A stretch of 38,552 nt of DNA from the NCBI GenBank assembly GCA_020426625.1, contig JAGQPR010000015.1, positions 1-38,552 of the forward strand, in the 5' to 3' direction. This DNA comes from Planctomycetales bacterium (GTDB lineage Bacteria; Planctomycetota; Planctomycetia; Pirellulales; Pirellulaceae). Numbering within the stretch: the first letter of the stretch is position 1; the number at the start of each line of letters is the position of its first letter. Of this stretch, positions 8,677 to 15,795 are shown piece by piece. The notes under the pieces are model-generated. The model had not been told where the DNA came from. It did no database searches and saw only the letters and a list, made by a program, of their open reading frames with translations. A program made the position numbers and the translations under genes.

Positions 8677-9241
8677 TGCGCAGTTGGGCGATCGATCGCG
8701 TCCTTGAGTCTGCGAAAGTTTTGTGGGGCGGAGTCTCTGCGAAAGTCCATACGTCGGCGAAGCGAGCTAACAACAAGCAGAGCGCAACCCGGGGCGTGAA
8801 AACGGCGATCCGTGGGTGAGGAATTTTCATTCCAATGCATATGTCCTCGTTCGAGCCCGTACTTACGGGCCCTTGCGAGGGTCTTTATGGATAATCCGGG
8901 CTAGGCGACCGAGTACGGAAGAGTACTATTACCACTGATCGATGCCGAGGTCGCAATACGGCTGGCAAATCGGCGCTGCGATAGCCTGGAACCGAATGGG
9001 CGTTGTGGTTCGAACGATATCAACGAAATAGTAACATAAGCCCTCACCGCCGACGGGTGACTATGTAACCCGGGGTTACGTTCCGCGCGCTGGCAGCTCG
9101 CATCACTCACGGGCTATTTTCCGCCGCTACTCCGTAGCTGACAAAAGTTGGAAGCAACCCAGCTACGAAATAGCTCAGGAAGTTAGCCTCTTTGGCGTTA
9201 GCCACGGTTTCTCAAGAATGAGAAAACTTGCGTGTTGGTGC
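8677..9241. other. Intergenic region with dispersed-repeat sequence and hairpins
   Basis: Lies between the rightward secreted-protein gene and the leftward cold-shock gene (convergent). Two small adjacent hairpins, CCCGT/ACGGG (8856-8869) and CCCT/AGGG (8870-8881), are followed by TCTTTAT and could terminate transcription weakly. From about 8930 to 9120 the sequence resembles the dispersed intergenic repeat also seen at 6970-6999; it includes a GTAACCC/GGGTTAC hairpin at 9065-9079. The 69-codon leftward frame in it (8901-9110) is the kind of spurious protein often annotated from such repeats in planctomycetes. Confidence 0.55.
8688..8699. repeat. 12-bp perfect palindrome GCGATCGATCGC
   Basis: A perfect palindrome just after the stop of the secreted protein gene. 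It may be chance or a binding site; it lacks a loop and a T-run, so it is not a terminator. Confidence 0.3.
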
Positions 9242-9577
9242 TTAGTCGGCGGAGCTTTCGTTTCTTCCTCGCCATGAAGGCCGACGTTTTCTCGCGTTGG
9301 GATGGTGATGAGCCTTTAACTCAGGTGCATCACTTGGCTTTAAACGCATTGCCAACGGTCGAATCGATCGCCGTACCATGGTGGCTTGCAAACGCTCCTT
9401 CTTGATTCTTGCCAGTTCGTCCACTTCGTATTCGACTTCATCTCCCTCCATTAGATCCAGCGTACCAACCTTGGTCACTTTGGAGAAATGAAAGAAAACG
9501 TCCTCATTCAAGTCCTCAGATCGAATGAAGCCAATTTTCTTCTCAGGCAAGACTTTTACAACCATTCCAATGCGCAT
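9242..9577 (-). CDS. Cold-shock-domain protein with basic C-terminal tail
   Basis: A 111-residue cytoplasmic protein. Residues 1-65 form a cold-shock/OB-fold nucleic acid-binding domain: VVKVLPEKKIGFIRSED… followed by DVFFHFSKV corresponds to the RNP1 (GFGFI-like) and RNP2 (VFVHFS-like) motifs, then EGDEVEYEV. The extra tail (about 70-111) is rich in Arg, Lys, His and Pro (HHHPNARKRRPSWRGRN) and should bind RNA or DNA nonspecifically. The usual Csp is about 67 residues, so the tail is an added part. A start at an internal Met (MVVKV…) is possible. It probably acts as an RNA chaperone or translation modulator; the target is unknown. Confidence 0.82.
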   Translation of the reverse strand: MRIGMVVKVLPEKKIGFIRSEDLNEDVFFHFSKVTKVGTLDLMEGDEVEYEVDELARIKKERLQATMVRRSIRPLAMRLKPSDAPELKAHHHPNARKRRPSWRGRNESSAD

Positions 9578-9675
9578 CGAGGATCTTTACAGTCGGGATG
9601 ACGAGCAGATTTAGCCAACGAGAATAGAGGCACAGATCGTAGCAGGGAAATTCTTAAACTTGGACCAACGAACAA

Positions 9676-10263
9676 CTAGTTCATCAACGGGCATGGTGGC
9701 ACCACGGGAGATTTCGTAATGGATGCTACGAAATGATCACCGATGGACCTCATGCCGCGTGCCCACATTTCTGAATCCTCGGCAAAAACCAATTGGGGAT
9801 TGGAAGCTAGAGGTAGCCAAAGGCCAGCGTCAAAATCTGCCTCCAGCTCGCCAGCGGACCATTCGGTTTGACCCAAGAAAACTTTCACGTGTCCCTGGTC
9901 GTGGGATTTCACCAGCTGTCTCAGATTGTCCAATTGAGCTGCCAAGTAGACGCCGTCACTATTGGAGTACTCTGCAAATTCCGGCCGGTCATGAATGGCA
10001 ACCACGGGGCCAGACTTTGGACCGGCAAAATGAAGAGGAGTATGCACTGCAGCAGACTTGTCGGTGCCCAGCAAGTGCTTCCACAGCGCTGGCGACTCGC
10101 TATTGAGTGATCGATTCAGAATCAATCCCACCGCTCGGTCAGCGCCGTGGTGAACTACCAAACAAACAGATCGACCATACAGGGGGTTATTCCAATCAGG
10201 GGCAGCTACCAAGAGTAGCCCTTCTAGGTGGTATTTCGGCCTGTTCTGAATTCGCTCTGACAT
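9676..10263 (-). CDS. yqgE: YqgE/AlgH family protein (UPF0301, DUF179)
   Basis: A 195-residue cytoplasmic protein matching the UPF0301/DUF179 family in length and layout: the opening HLEGLLLVAAPDW… (family LLIAMP motif), CLVVHHGADRAVGLILNR (the HxxxGAxGxxxN segment), FAGPKSGPVVAIHD (GGPV-type loop) and FLGQTEWSAGELEAD (GYAGWGPGQLE equivalent). AlgH is linked to alginate control in Pseudomonas, but the biochemical role of the family is not known. It lies 98 bases downstream of the cold-shock gene's start on the same strand and could be co-transcribed with it (yqgE first). Confidence 0.88.
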   Translation of the reverse strand: MSERIQNRPKYHLEGLLLVAAPDWNNPLYGRSVCLVVHHGADRAVGLILNRSLNSESPALWKHLLGTDKSAAVHTPLHFAGPKSGPVVAIHDRPEFAEYSNSDGVYLAAQLDNLRQLVKSHDQGHVKVFLGQTEWSAGELEADFDAGLWLPLASNPQLVFAEDSEMWARGMRSIGDHFVASITKSPVVPPCPLMN

Positions 10264-10667
10264 ATTCTGTGCTCGGTGAAGAATGAGTCTAACGCAATTA
10301 TCGTGCTTGACCTAAGCATCCAAGCTGTACGCGACCTGATGACTTGTCCTAGCCAACAGCATGGAACGGAAGTGCCAGGGTGGCAACATTCGGGTCGCAC
10401 CAGGCGGAGCAGCAAGAGGCGTACCAATTCACTGCCAAAGCATACAATATGCTGTAGGCAATAATGTATTGGTGAGTGCTCGTGCCAGCAGAACGAGGAT
10501 GTGACGGCTATTGACAGGTGGAATTATACCGGCTCGATTCCAGCTCGGGTAACGGCTTCCCGCAACACTTGCAACACTGAGTTCTTTGTGCCTATTCTCT
10601 AGGCCTAAATCGATGAGCAAATTGGCAAAAAGACGCCGCTCGGTAGATTGTGGATACCGGCGTTGGA
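10264..10667. other. Intergenic region, nothing recognised
   Basis: About 400 bases between the sulfatase fusion gene and the yqgE gene, both leftward. It should contain the yqgE promoter and the end of the sulfatase transcript. Short open frames are present but unsupported. I see no RNA gene, strong hairpin or repeat. Confidence 0.5.
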
Positions 10668-13178
10668 TCAGTTGCTTGCACGGCTAGCCTGCGTGTTCGC
10701 CGTGCACGCCTCGGCGATCGACTGCAACAGTTGATTCCGCCATGTGGTGATCTTGGTTTGATCGACTTGGGTGAACACGATGACAATTAAGTCGTCATCG
10801 AAATCCAGCATGGCTAACGTGCCACTCGCTCCAGTATGGCGGATGCGCTTTGCCGAGCCATCAGGGCGTTTAGCCATAATGTTGAAACCTAGACCGTAGC
10901 CCGTTCCGCGCGTAGCCGGTTGAGCTGTCGCCATCTGCCTCAACGCTGCCTCGGAAACGATTTGTCTGTCTCCTACCTTGCCTCCGTTTCGATGCAGCAA
11001 CAGCAAACGCGCCACGTCGTCCATCGTGGCAATCAAGCTGCCACCTGGATTGACAAACTTGACCTGTTCCTCGCGATTGCGTTCTACCAGTCCACCTTGC
11101 TTTCGCTCGTATTGAGTCGGGATGTGCGCACGCGTTTCCGAATCGGGCACAAAGGTTGCTCCTTCAGCGCCGATGGGTTCCAGCAGGTGACGGCGCATCA
11201 GATCTTGAATGGTCCGCCCGGTGACGACTTCTGCAACTCGGCCGGCAACCATATAGCCGCATCTCGAATAGGCATACTTTGTTCCAGGCTCGCTGACCAA
11301 TGCCGCGGTTGAAAGACGGCCGACGGCCTGGCCAAGCGTCTTGGCTCCGATCATCGCCGGAGCGTTGGATTGGGCTTCATTGTTGCCTGGGAAACCGGCG
11401 GTATGAGATAGGCACTCTAGCAGCGTTGGCGCCCTTTGAGCTACGCCATGGCCAGCGATCTGCAACTGGCCGAATTCGGGCAGGTAAACGTCAATTGTCT
11501 TAGTGAGATCGACAATGCCTTGGTCGGCCAGAATGGACAAGAGCGTGGCTGTGTGCGGTTTAGTTATGGAGGCAATTCTACATGGTGTGTCGACCGTAAA
11601 ACTTCTACGCGTATTCAGATCGGCAAACCCGTACGCTTTACGATGGACAACTTCGCCCTGGTGCAATATCAACAGGCCGCCCCCAGGTAGGATTCCCTGA
11701 TCGATTCCGTCTTGAAAGTTTCGATCAATCTGCTGGCGCATTGATTCAGAAAAACTGTGGGCAAGCCAGTCACCGGTTTTCAATTCCATCGATTCCTGCT
11801 TGGCCTTGACCGCACGAGCTATGCGATCATCGGGAGGTGTGTCGGGCATCGGAATGGACGATGCATGCCGTAGCAACTGACGCACGATTTCTGGTTGTTT
11901 TCGCGCTAGGTTATTCGTTTCGCCAATGTCTTCCGACAAGTCATACAATTCGACTTCGTCGGAACCCTTGTCCTTGACGTAATTGTAGTGCTGTCGGCGA
12001 TCGGTCAAGATCAGTTTGTAATTGTCCTGGCGAACTGCATGCAGTTCATTTTTGCAAAAGTAGAAAAAGTCCTGTCGCGCACCCAGCTCACTTTGGCCAA
12101 TTAGCAAATCGCTTTGGTCAACTCCGTCGACGATTCGATCTGCCGGAACGTCGCAGTTGGTCAAACTGGCAAAGGTGGGTAGAAAGTCGATCGTTGCAAA
12201 GATCGCATTGCTAACTCGGCCTGCCGGAATTTTGTTCGGCCACCGCGCTAGGCAAGGAACTCGCAAACCACCTTCATAGGTCGAGCCTTTTCCTTCGCGA
12301 AGAGGTCCAGACGAACCCCACGCTATTTGACCGCCGTGTTTTCTTCCAAGAGCTTCCTGCAGATTATTCCAAGGCCCATTGTCTGTGGTGAAAATCACCA
12401 GAGTTGTGTCGCGCAGGCCGAGTTCATCAATGGTATCCAACAGTCGACCACAGTGAAAATCCAGCTCCTGTACAACGTCGCCGTAAAGGCCACCTTTAGA
12501 TTTGCCTTTGAACTCTGGTGACACATCAATGACCGAATGCACCATGGTGTGTGCTAGATAGAGAAAGAATGGTTGCTGCTGGTTTTGTTTCAAGAATTCG
12601 ATGCTTTTGTCTGTGTATAGGCCAGTCAAGCTGGCCATGTTGTCCGTCGCATCGAGCTGCAGATTGTTCTCGTGCAAAACCACTCGTCCATTGTCGTTGG
12701 CTCCCAAAGTACCAAAGTAATAGTCAAATCCTTTGGCGTTTGGCATGCGATCAAGGATTGCGGCACGGTTGGAGACATCCCATTTGCCAATGCAGCCGGT
12801 TACGTATCCGTGTTCGCGAAGCAGCTCCGCGATCGTGATTTCACTGGCTGGCATGGACCAGCCCAAGCTGCGATTTGGGTAGCGACCAGTGAGGAGCGCT
12901 GATCGCGACGGGCCGCAGACGACTTGCGCATAGAAATTGGTAAATCGCGTGCCTTCAGCAGCCAATGAATCCAGTCTCGGCGTGTGGATGCTCTGGGAGC
13001 CATAGCAGCTCAGGTCGCCGTAGCCTTGATCGTCCGTAAAAATAACGACGATGTTGGGTGGCTGTACTCCTTCTTTTGCCTCTGCCGACTGGAATCTCGT
13101 CATTCCCAGACTGGCAACCAAAGCCACAATACATTGAACGTAACCAATACTTCGCCCATTCACCCATCGTTTTGTCAC
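10668..13178 (-). CDS. Secreted sulfatase fused to a beta-lactamase-type serine hydrolase
   Basis: An 836-residue two-domain enzyme. After a hydrophobic leader (about 12-34) comes a type I sulfatase (about 40-435): metal ligands in IFTDDQGYGD (D49, D50), the formylglycine motif CGPSR (88-92, C88 to be converted by a maturase), GKWD (132-135) and TDNG (265-268). From about 475 to 825 comes a class C beta-lactamase/PBP4-type serine hydrolase: SITK (537-540) with nucleophile Ser537, YSR at 637-639 (usually Y-S/A-N) and HTG (781-783). The frame is uninterrupted. Together they could desulfate and then de-esterify a polysaccharide or other sulfated substrate outside the cytoplasm (inference). The GTG start at 13178 is chosen because GGGGAGG lies about 9 bases before it; a TTG at 13196 is also in frame. 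Divergent from the hemoglobin gene. Confidence 0.88.
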   Translation of the reverse strand: MTKRWVNGRSIGYVQCIVALVASLGMTRFQSAEAKEGVQPPNIVVIFTDDQGYGDLSCYGSQSIHTPRLDSLAAEGTRFTNFYAQVVCGPSRSALLTGRYPNRSLGWSMPASEITIAELLREHGYVTGCIGKWDVSNRAAILDRMPNAKGFDYYFGTLGANDNGRVVLHENNLQLDATDNMASLTGLYTDKSIEFLKQNQQQPFFLYLAHTMVHSVIDVSPEFKGKSKGGLYGDVVQELDFHCGRLLDTIDELGLRDTTLVIFTTDNGPWNNLQEALGRKHGGQIAWGSSGPLREGKGSTYEGGLRVPCLARWPNKIPAGRVSNAIFATIDFLPTFASLTNCDVPADRIVDGVDQSDLLIGQSELGARQDFFYFCKNELHAVRQDNYKLILTDRRQHYNYVKDKGSDEVELYDLSEDIGETNNLARKQPEIVRQLLRHASSIPMPDTPPDDRIARAVKAKQESMELKTGDWLAHSFSESMRQQIDRNFQDGIDQGILPGGGLLILHQGEVVHRKAYGFADLNTRRSFTVDTPCRIASITKPHTATLLSILADQGIVDLTKTIDVYLPEFGQLQIAGHGVAQRAPTLLECLSHTAGFPGNNEAQSNAPAMIGAKTLGQAVGRLSTAALVSEPGTKYAYSRCGYMVAGRVAEVVTGRTIQDLMRRHLLEPIGAEGATFVPDSETRAHIPTQYERKQGGLVERNREEQVKFVNPGGSLIATMDDVARLLLLHRNGGKVGDRQIVSEAALRQMATAQPATRGTGYGLGFNIMAKRPDGSAKRIRHTGASGTLAMLDFDDDLIVIVFTQVDQTKITTWRNQLLQSIAEACTANTQASRASN

Positions 13179-13370
13179 GTCGACTAGCCTCCCCAATGCA
13201 CCACTCCCACACGTGTTTCGTCAATGCGCATCTAAATATAACCTCGGAGCAGAACCGAGAAATCAAACATTCATGATGGTGGTACCAAAAAGAGCTCGAA
13301 AGATCACGAAGTTGAACTTCGCAGCTGTTTTCCTTTGGTCGACTCCTGGGGTAAACTTTAGATTTATTCT

Positions 13371-13400
13371 GCCACTCAGCAGTTTGCCACTCAGCAGTGT
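13371..13400. repeat. Two tandem copies of a 15-bp unit
   Basis: GCCACTCAGCAGTTT (13371-13385) is followed directly by GCCACTCAGCAGTGT (13386-13400), then by TTCAGCAGGA. It lies in the divergent promoter region between the sulfatase fusion and the hemoglobin gene, so it could be a regulator-binding repeat or a simple slippage duplication. Confidence 0.5.
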
Positions 13401-13442
13401 ATTGTTCAGCAGGACTGTGGATAGAAAAGAACGGAGATTGGG

Positions 13443-13844
13443 TTGGGCGAGTTGCCAAGAGAATCGAATCAACTGGTCGAGCAACAGGTTTACTCGCGGA
13501 TCGGCGCCGATGGATTTGAGCGTTTGTGCAGGGCTTTCTATGCACGGGTAGCAAACGACGATATCCTCGGCTCGATGTACCCCGAGAAGGATTTGGCCAA
13601 AGCGGAGGCTCGTCTCCGCGAATTTCTAGTGTTTCGCTTCGGCGGACCGGACGATTATATTCAGCATCGTGGGCATCCTCGTTTACGGTTGCGACACGCT
13701 TCTTTTGCAATTGACCAATCCGCCCGTGATCGGTGGATGCAGCTGATGAACCAATCGCTTGACGAAGTACAGTTGCCCGCAGACGTGCGCGCCGTTCTGG
13801 TTGGGCTCTTCGAACACGTCGCCACCTTCTTAATCAATCGGTAG
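13443..13844 (+). CDS. Truncated hemoglobin, group II-like
   Basis: A 133-residue cytoplasmic heme protein of the 2/2 (truncated) globin family. The core reads YSRIGADGFERLCRAFYARV (helices A-B, Tyr33 at B10), YPEKDLAKAEARLREFLVFRFGGP, RGHPRLRLRHASFAI with proximal His85 (F8), and DRWMQLM with Trp98 (G8). Trp at G8 and the GGPDDYIQHRGHP segment point to group II (HbO type). Such globins bind O2 or NO and may protect from NO or peroxide or help respiration. The start is a TTG at 13443, supported by GGAG at 13433-13436; no ATG fits. It is followed after 26 bases by the SDR gene and likely heads that operon. Confidence 0.88.
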   Translation: MGELPRESNQLVEQQVYSRIGADGFERLCRAFYARVANDDILGSMYPEKDLAKAEARLREFLVFRFGGPDDYIQHRGHPRLRLRHASFAIDQSARDRWMQLMNQSLDEVQLPADVRAVLVGLFEHVATFLINR

Positions 13845-13870
13845 GTTTTCCAAAGCATGGAGTACGGTTG

Positions 13871-14659
13871 ATGCCACGTCCAGACGGAACGGTTCGATAC
13901 GACAATCGCGACCGCGTGATTCTGGTAAGCGGTGCGGCCAACGGTATTGGCCTGAGCATCTGTCGCGCGTTCGCAGAATCCGGCGCTTTGGTGTTCGGGA
14001 TGGACGTCGCCAATTCTGTAGCCGCCGAAGGCATACATTTGATCGCTGGAGATACCTCAGATGAATCTGCGTGTGCAGAGGCTGTTGCGTATGTTGTCCA
14101 GCAAGCAGGGGCCCTCGATGTGCTGGTCAATAATGCTGCGATTCAGCCACCAAATTCGTACGTTCGCTTGGACGAATTGTCTGCCGAAGCTTGGAATCGC
14201 ATGGTCTCCGTAAACCTTTCGGGATACACATTCCTGGCGAAGCATGCCGTACAAGTGATGTTGCGGCAACAGAGCGGAGTGATAGTCAACATGGCCAGCG
14301 GTCAAGCCCATCGGACCGCCAGGCAAGTACCCTGTTATGGCCCGATCAAGGCGGCTAACGTCCTACAGTCCATGCAATGGGCAGTGGAATACGCGCGGCA
14401 TGGCATTCGCGTGGTTTCCGTGTCGCCGGGTGCCATCAATACACCCATGGTGGCGGCGTCGTTGGCGGCGCAAGGCGGTGCGGCGGAACTTGCAAATCGG
14501 CATCCGCTTGGTAGGATTGGCCAGCCGGGGGAAGTTGCGGCAGCAGTACTTTGGTTGTGCAGCTCCGCAGCGGGATTCGTTACGGGAACAGACTTGGCCG
14601 TCGACGGCGGTCTGGGAGCTTTGGGGGCATTTGCGGATCCCTATGACCCAATAGGATAA
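13871..14659 (+). CDS. Short-chain dehydrogenase/reductase (SDR)
   Basis: A 262-residue classical SDR oxidoreductase. The Rossmann glycine motif SGAANGIG (20-27), Asp45 after beta-2 (suggests NAD(H) over NADP(H)), NNAA (87-90), catalytic Ser143 in NMASG, YGPIK giving Tyr156 and Lys160, and SPGAINTPM after beta-6 are all present, as is the C-terminal VTGTDLAVDGG. The substrate cannot be told from sequence. The ATG at 13871 has GGAG at 13859-13862. It sits 26 bases after the hemoglobin gene and 65 before pdxH, all rightward, which suggests one transcript. Confidence 0.9.
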   Translation: MPRPDGTVRYDNRDRVILVSGAANGIGLSICRAFAESGALVFGMDVANSVAAEGIHLIAGDTSDESACAEAVAYVVQQAGALDVLVNNAAIQPPNSYVRLDELSAEAWNRMVSVNLSGYTFLAKHAVQVMLRQQSGVIVNMASGQAHRTARQVPCYGPIKAANVLQSMQWAVEYARHGIRVVSVSPGAINTPMVAASLAAQGGAAELANRHPLGRIGQPGEVAAAVLWLCSSAAGFVTGTDLAVDGGLGALGAFADPYDPIG

Positions 14660-14724
14660 ATTCGAAATGAGTTCAAAATCGTAGATGGCCTGGTAGACTC
14701 ACTTTTTTCGATTCTTGGGAATGA

Positions 14725-15378
14725 TTGACAGTGGAAATTGAAGGATTGCGACGTAACTATGACGCTGGCAAGCTGGATTTTGAACAGCTTTGCTCCGATC
14801 CCATCGATCAGTTCGCCGTTTGGTTCGAGCAAGCCAAGCAAAGTTCCTCGGCTGCCTGGTTTGAAGTCAATGCGATGACGCTCGCTACCTCCACGGCGGA
14901 CGGCAGTGTGACTTCGCGGATCATCCTCTTGAAACAATTTGGTGCGGAGGGATTCACCTTTTTCACGAATTACGATTCAAACAAGGGACGGCAGCTGGCA
15001 GAGAATCCTCGCGCTAGTCTATTGTTCTACTGGCCACATATCGAACGTCAGGTGCGAATCGACGGCCAGGTTGCCAAGACGGATGCAGCCACCAGCGAGG
15101 CCTACTTTCAAGCTCGGCCGCGAGAAAGCCAGATTGGTGCCGTAGTCAGCCCCCAGTCGCAGGTCATTGATCAGCAGCATCCGCTGGCTGAGGCGGCCAA
15201 GGAACTGAGCGATCGTCTGGCGGGTGGTGCGGTGTCCCGCCCAGTCAACTGGGGCGGCTACTTACTAAAGCCTGTTCGAATCGAGTTTTGGCAGGGTCGC
15301 CCGAATCGATTGCACGATCGTTGTTTGTACACACTTCAATCTGATGGCAGTTGGCAGATCGCTCGCCTGGCTCCCTAG
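14725..15378 (+). CDS. pdxH: Pyridoxamine/pyridoxine 5'-phosphate oxidase
   Basis: An FMN-dependent, O2-using cytoplasmic enzyme that oxidises pyridoxine or pyridoxamine phosphate to pyridoxal phosphate, in vitamin B6 synthesis and salvage. The 217 residues match the family in length and motifs: AMTLATSTADGSVTSRIILLK, FFTNYDSNKGRQL (FMN phosphate site), LFYWPHIERQVRIDG, SQIGAVVSPQS and the C-terminal signature EFWQGRPNRLHDR. The start is TTG at 14725 or GTG at 14731; GGGA at 14717-14720 is closer to usual spacing for the second. The product H2O2 and O2 use make the company of a globin of interest. It converges with the symporter gene across 417 bases. Confidence 0.95.
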   Translation: MTVEIEGLRRNYDAGKLDFEQLCSDPIDQFAVWFEQAKQSSSAAWFEVNAMTLATSTADGSVTSRIILLKQFGAEGFTFFTNYDSNKGRQLAENPRASLLFYWPHIERQVRIDGQVAKTDAATSEAYFQARPRESQIGAVVSPQSQVIDQQHPLAEAAKELSDRLAGGAVSRPVNWGGYLLKPVRIEFWQGRPNRLHDRCLYTLQSDGSWQIARLAP

Positions 15379-15795
15379 CGAATGCCAGTATCAAGAACCA
15401 GTGCGGCAGTTTCGCTGCATACTCTTGTACTAGATCCAGCATGCCAATCTCAGGGCAAGAAGCTTATTGCCTAAGAAAGTTGAACCGATTGTGAATGTTG
15501 AAGGAGAGCCTAACATCACAGTGTCTGGATCGGCGGTAAGGGTTTTGTGCGCTCAAGCCGGACCAGAGAAACCGGTCGCTTACGAAGCGTCCTACTTTGG
15601 AGGGGGCTGCTCTCTTACGCGTCATGGTTCACGCACTGTGATTCAGAGAAACCAGCCGCTTGTGCGTCGCGGCTCATTGGAAGTCACGGAACGCGGTTGA
15701 TCAGTCAGGAAAAGGACCGACGTACGCTGATCCTATTGCTGTTGACTAGGCTTTACAGGTCGCGGTTCAAAAGTCCTGGAAGAGAATGTAATGCT
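15379..15795. other. Intergenic region between convergent genes
   Basis: A 417-base stretch between the ends of pdxH and the symporter gene. The segment CAGAGAAACCGGTCGCTT near 15565 recurs as CAGAGAAACCAGCCGCTT near 15645 (two differences), a weak direct repeat, and CGCTTACGAAGCG near 15577 can form a small hairpin. A 77-codon frame (15467-15700) has no support. No clear terminator was found. Confidence 0.45.

Noticed and set aside
9002..9031. GGTTCGAAC motif resembling a tRNA T-arm
   Set aside because: No acceptor, D-arm or anticodon stem can be built around it; the same motif occurs in the 6970 repeat copy, so it belongs to the repeat.
12955..13710. 251-codon leftward open frame over the sulfatase 5' end and the globin gene
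   Set aside because: It conflicts with two well-supported genes, and its sequence has no recognisable motif.
15467..15700. 77-codon rightward frame after pdxH
   Set aside because: No ribosome site, no family match, and weak direct repeats within; probably chance.
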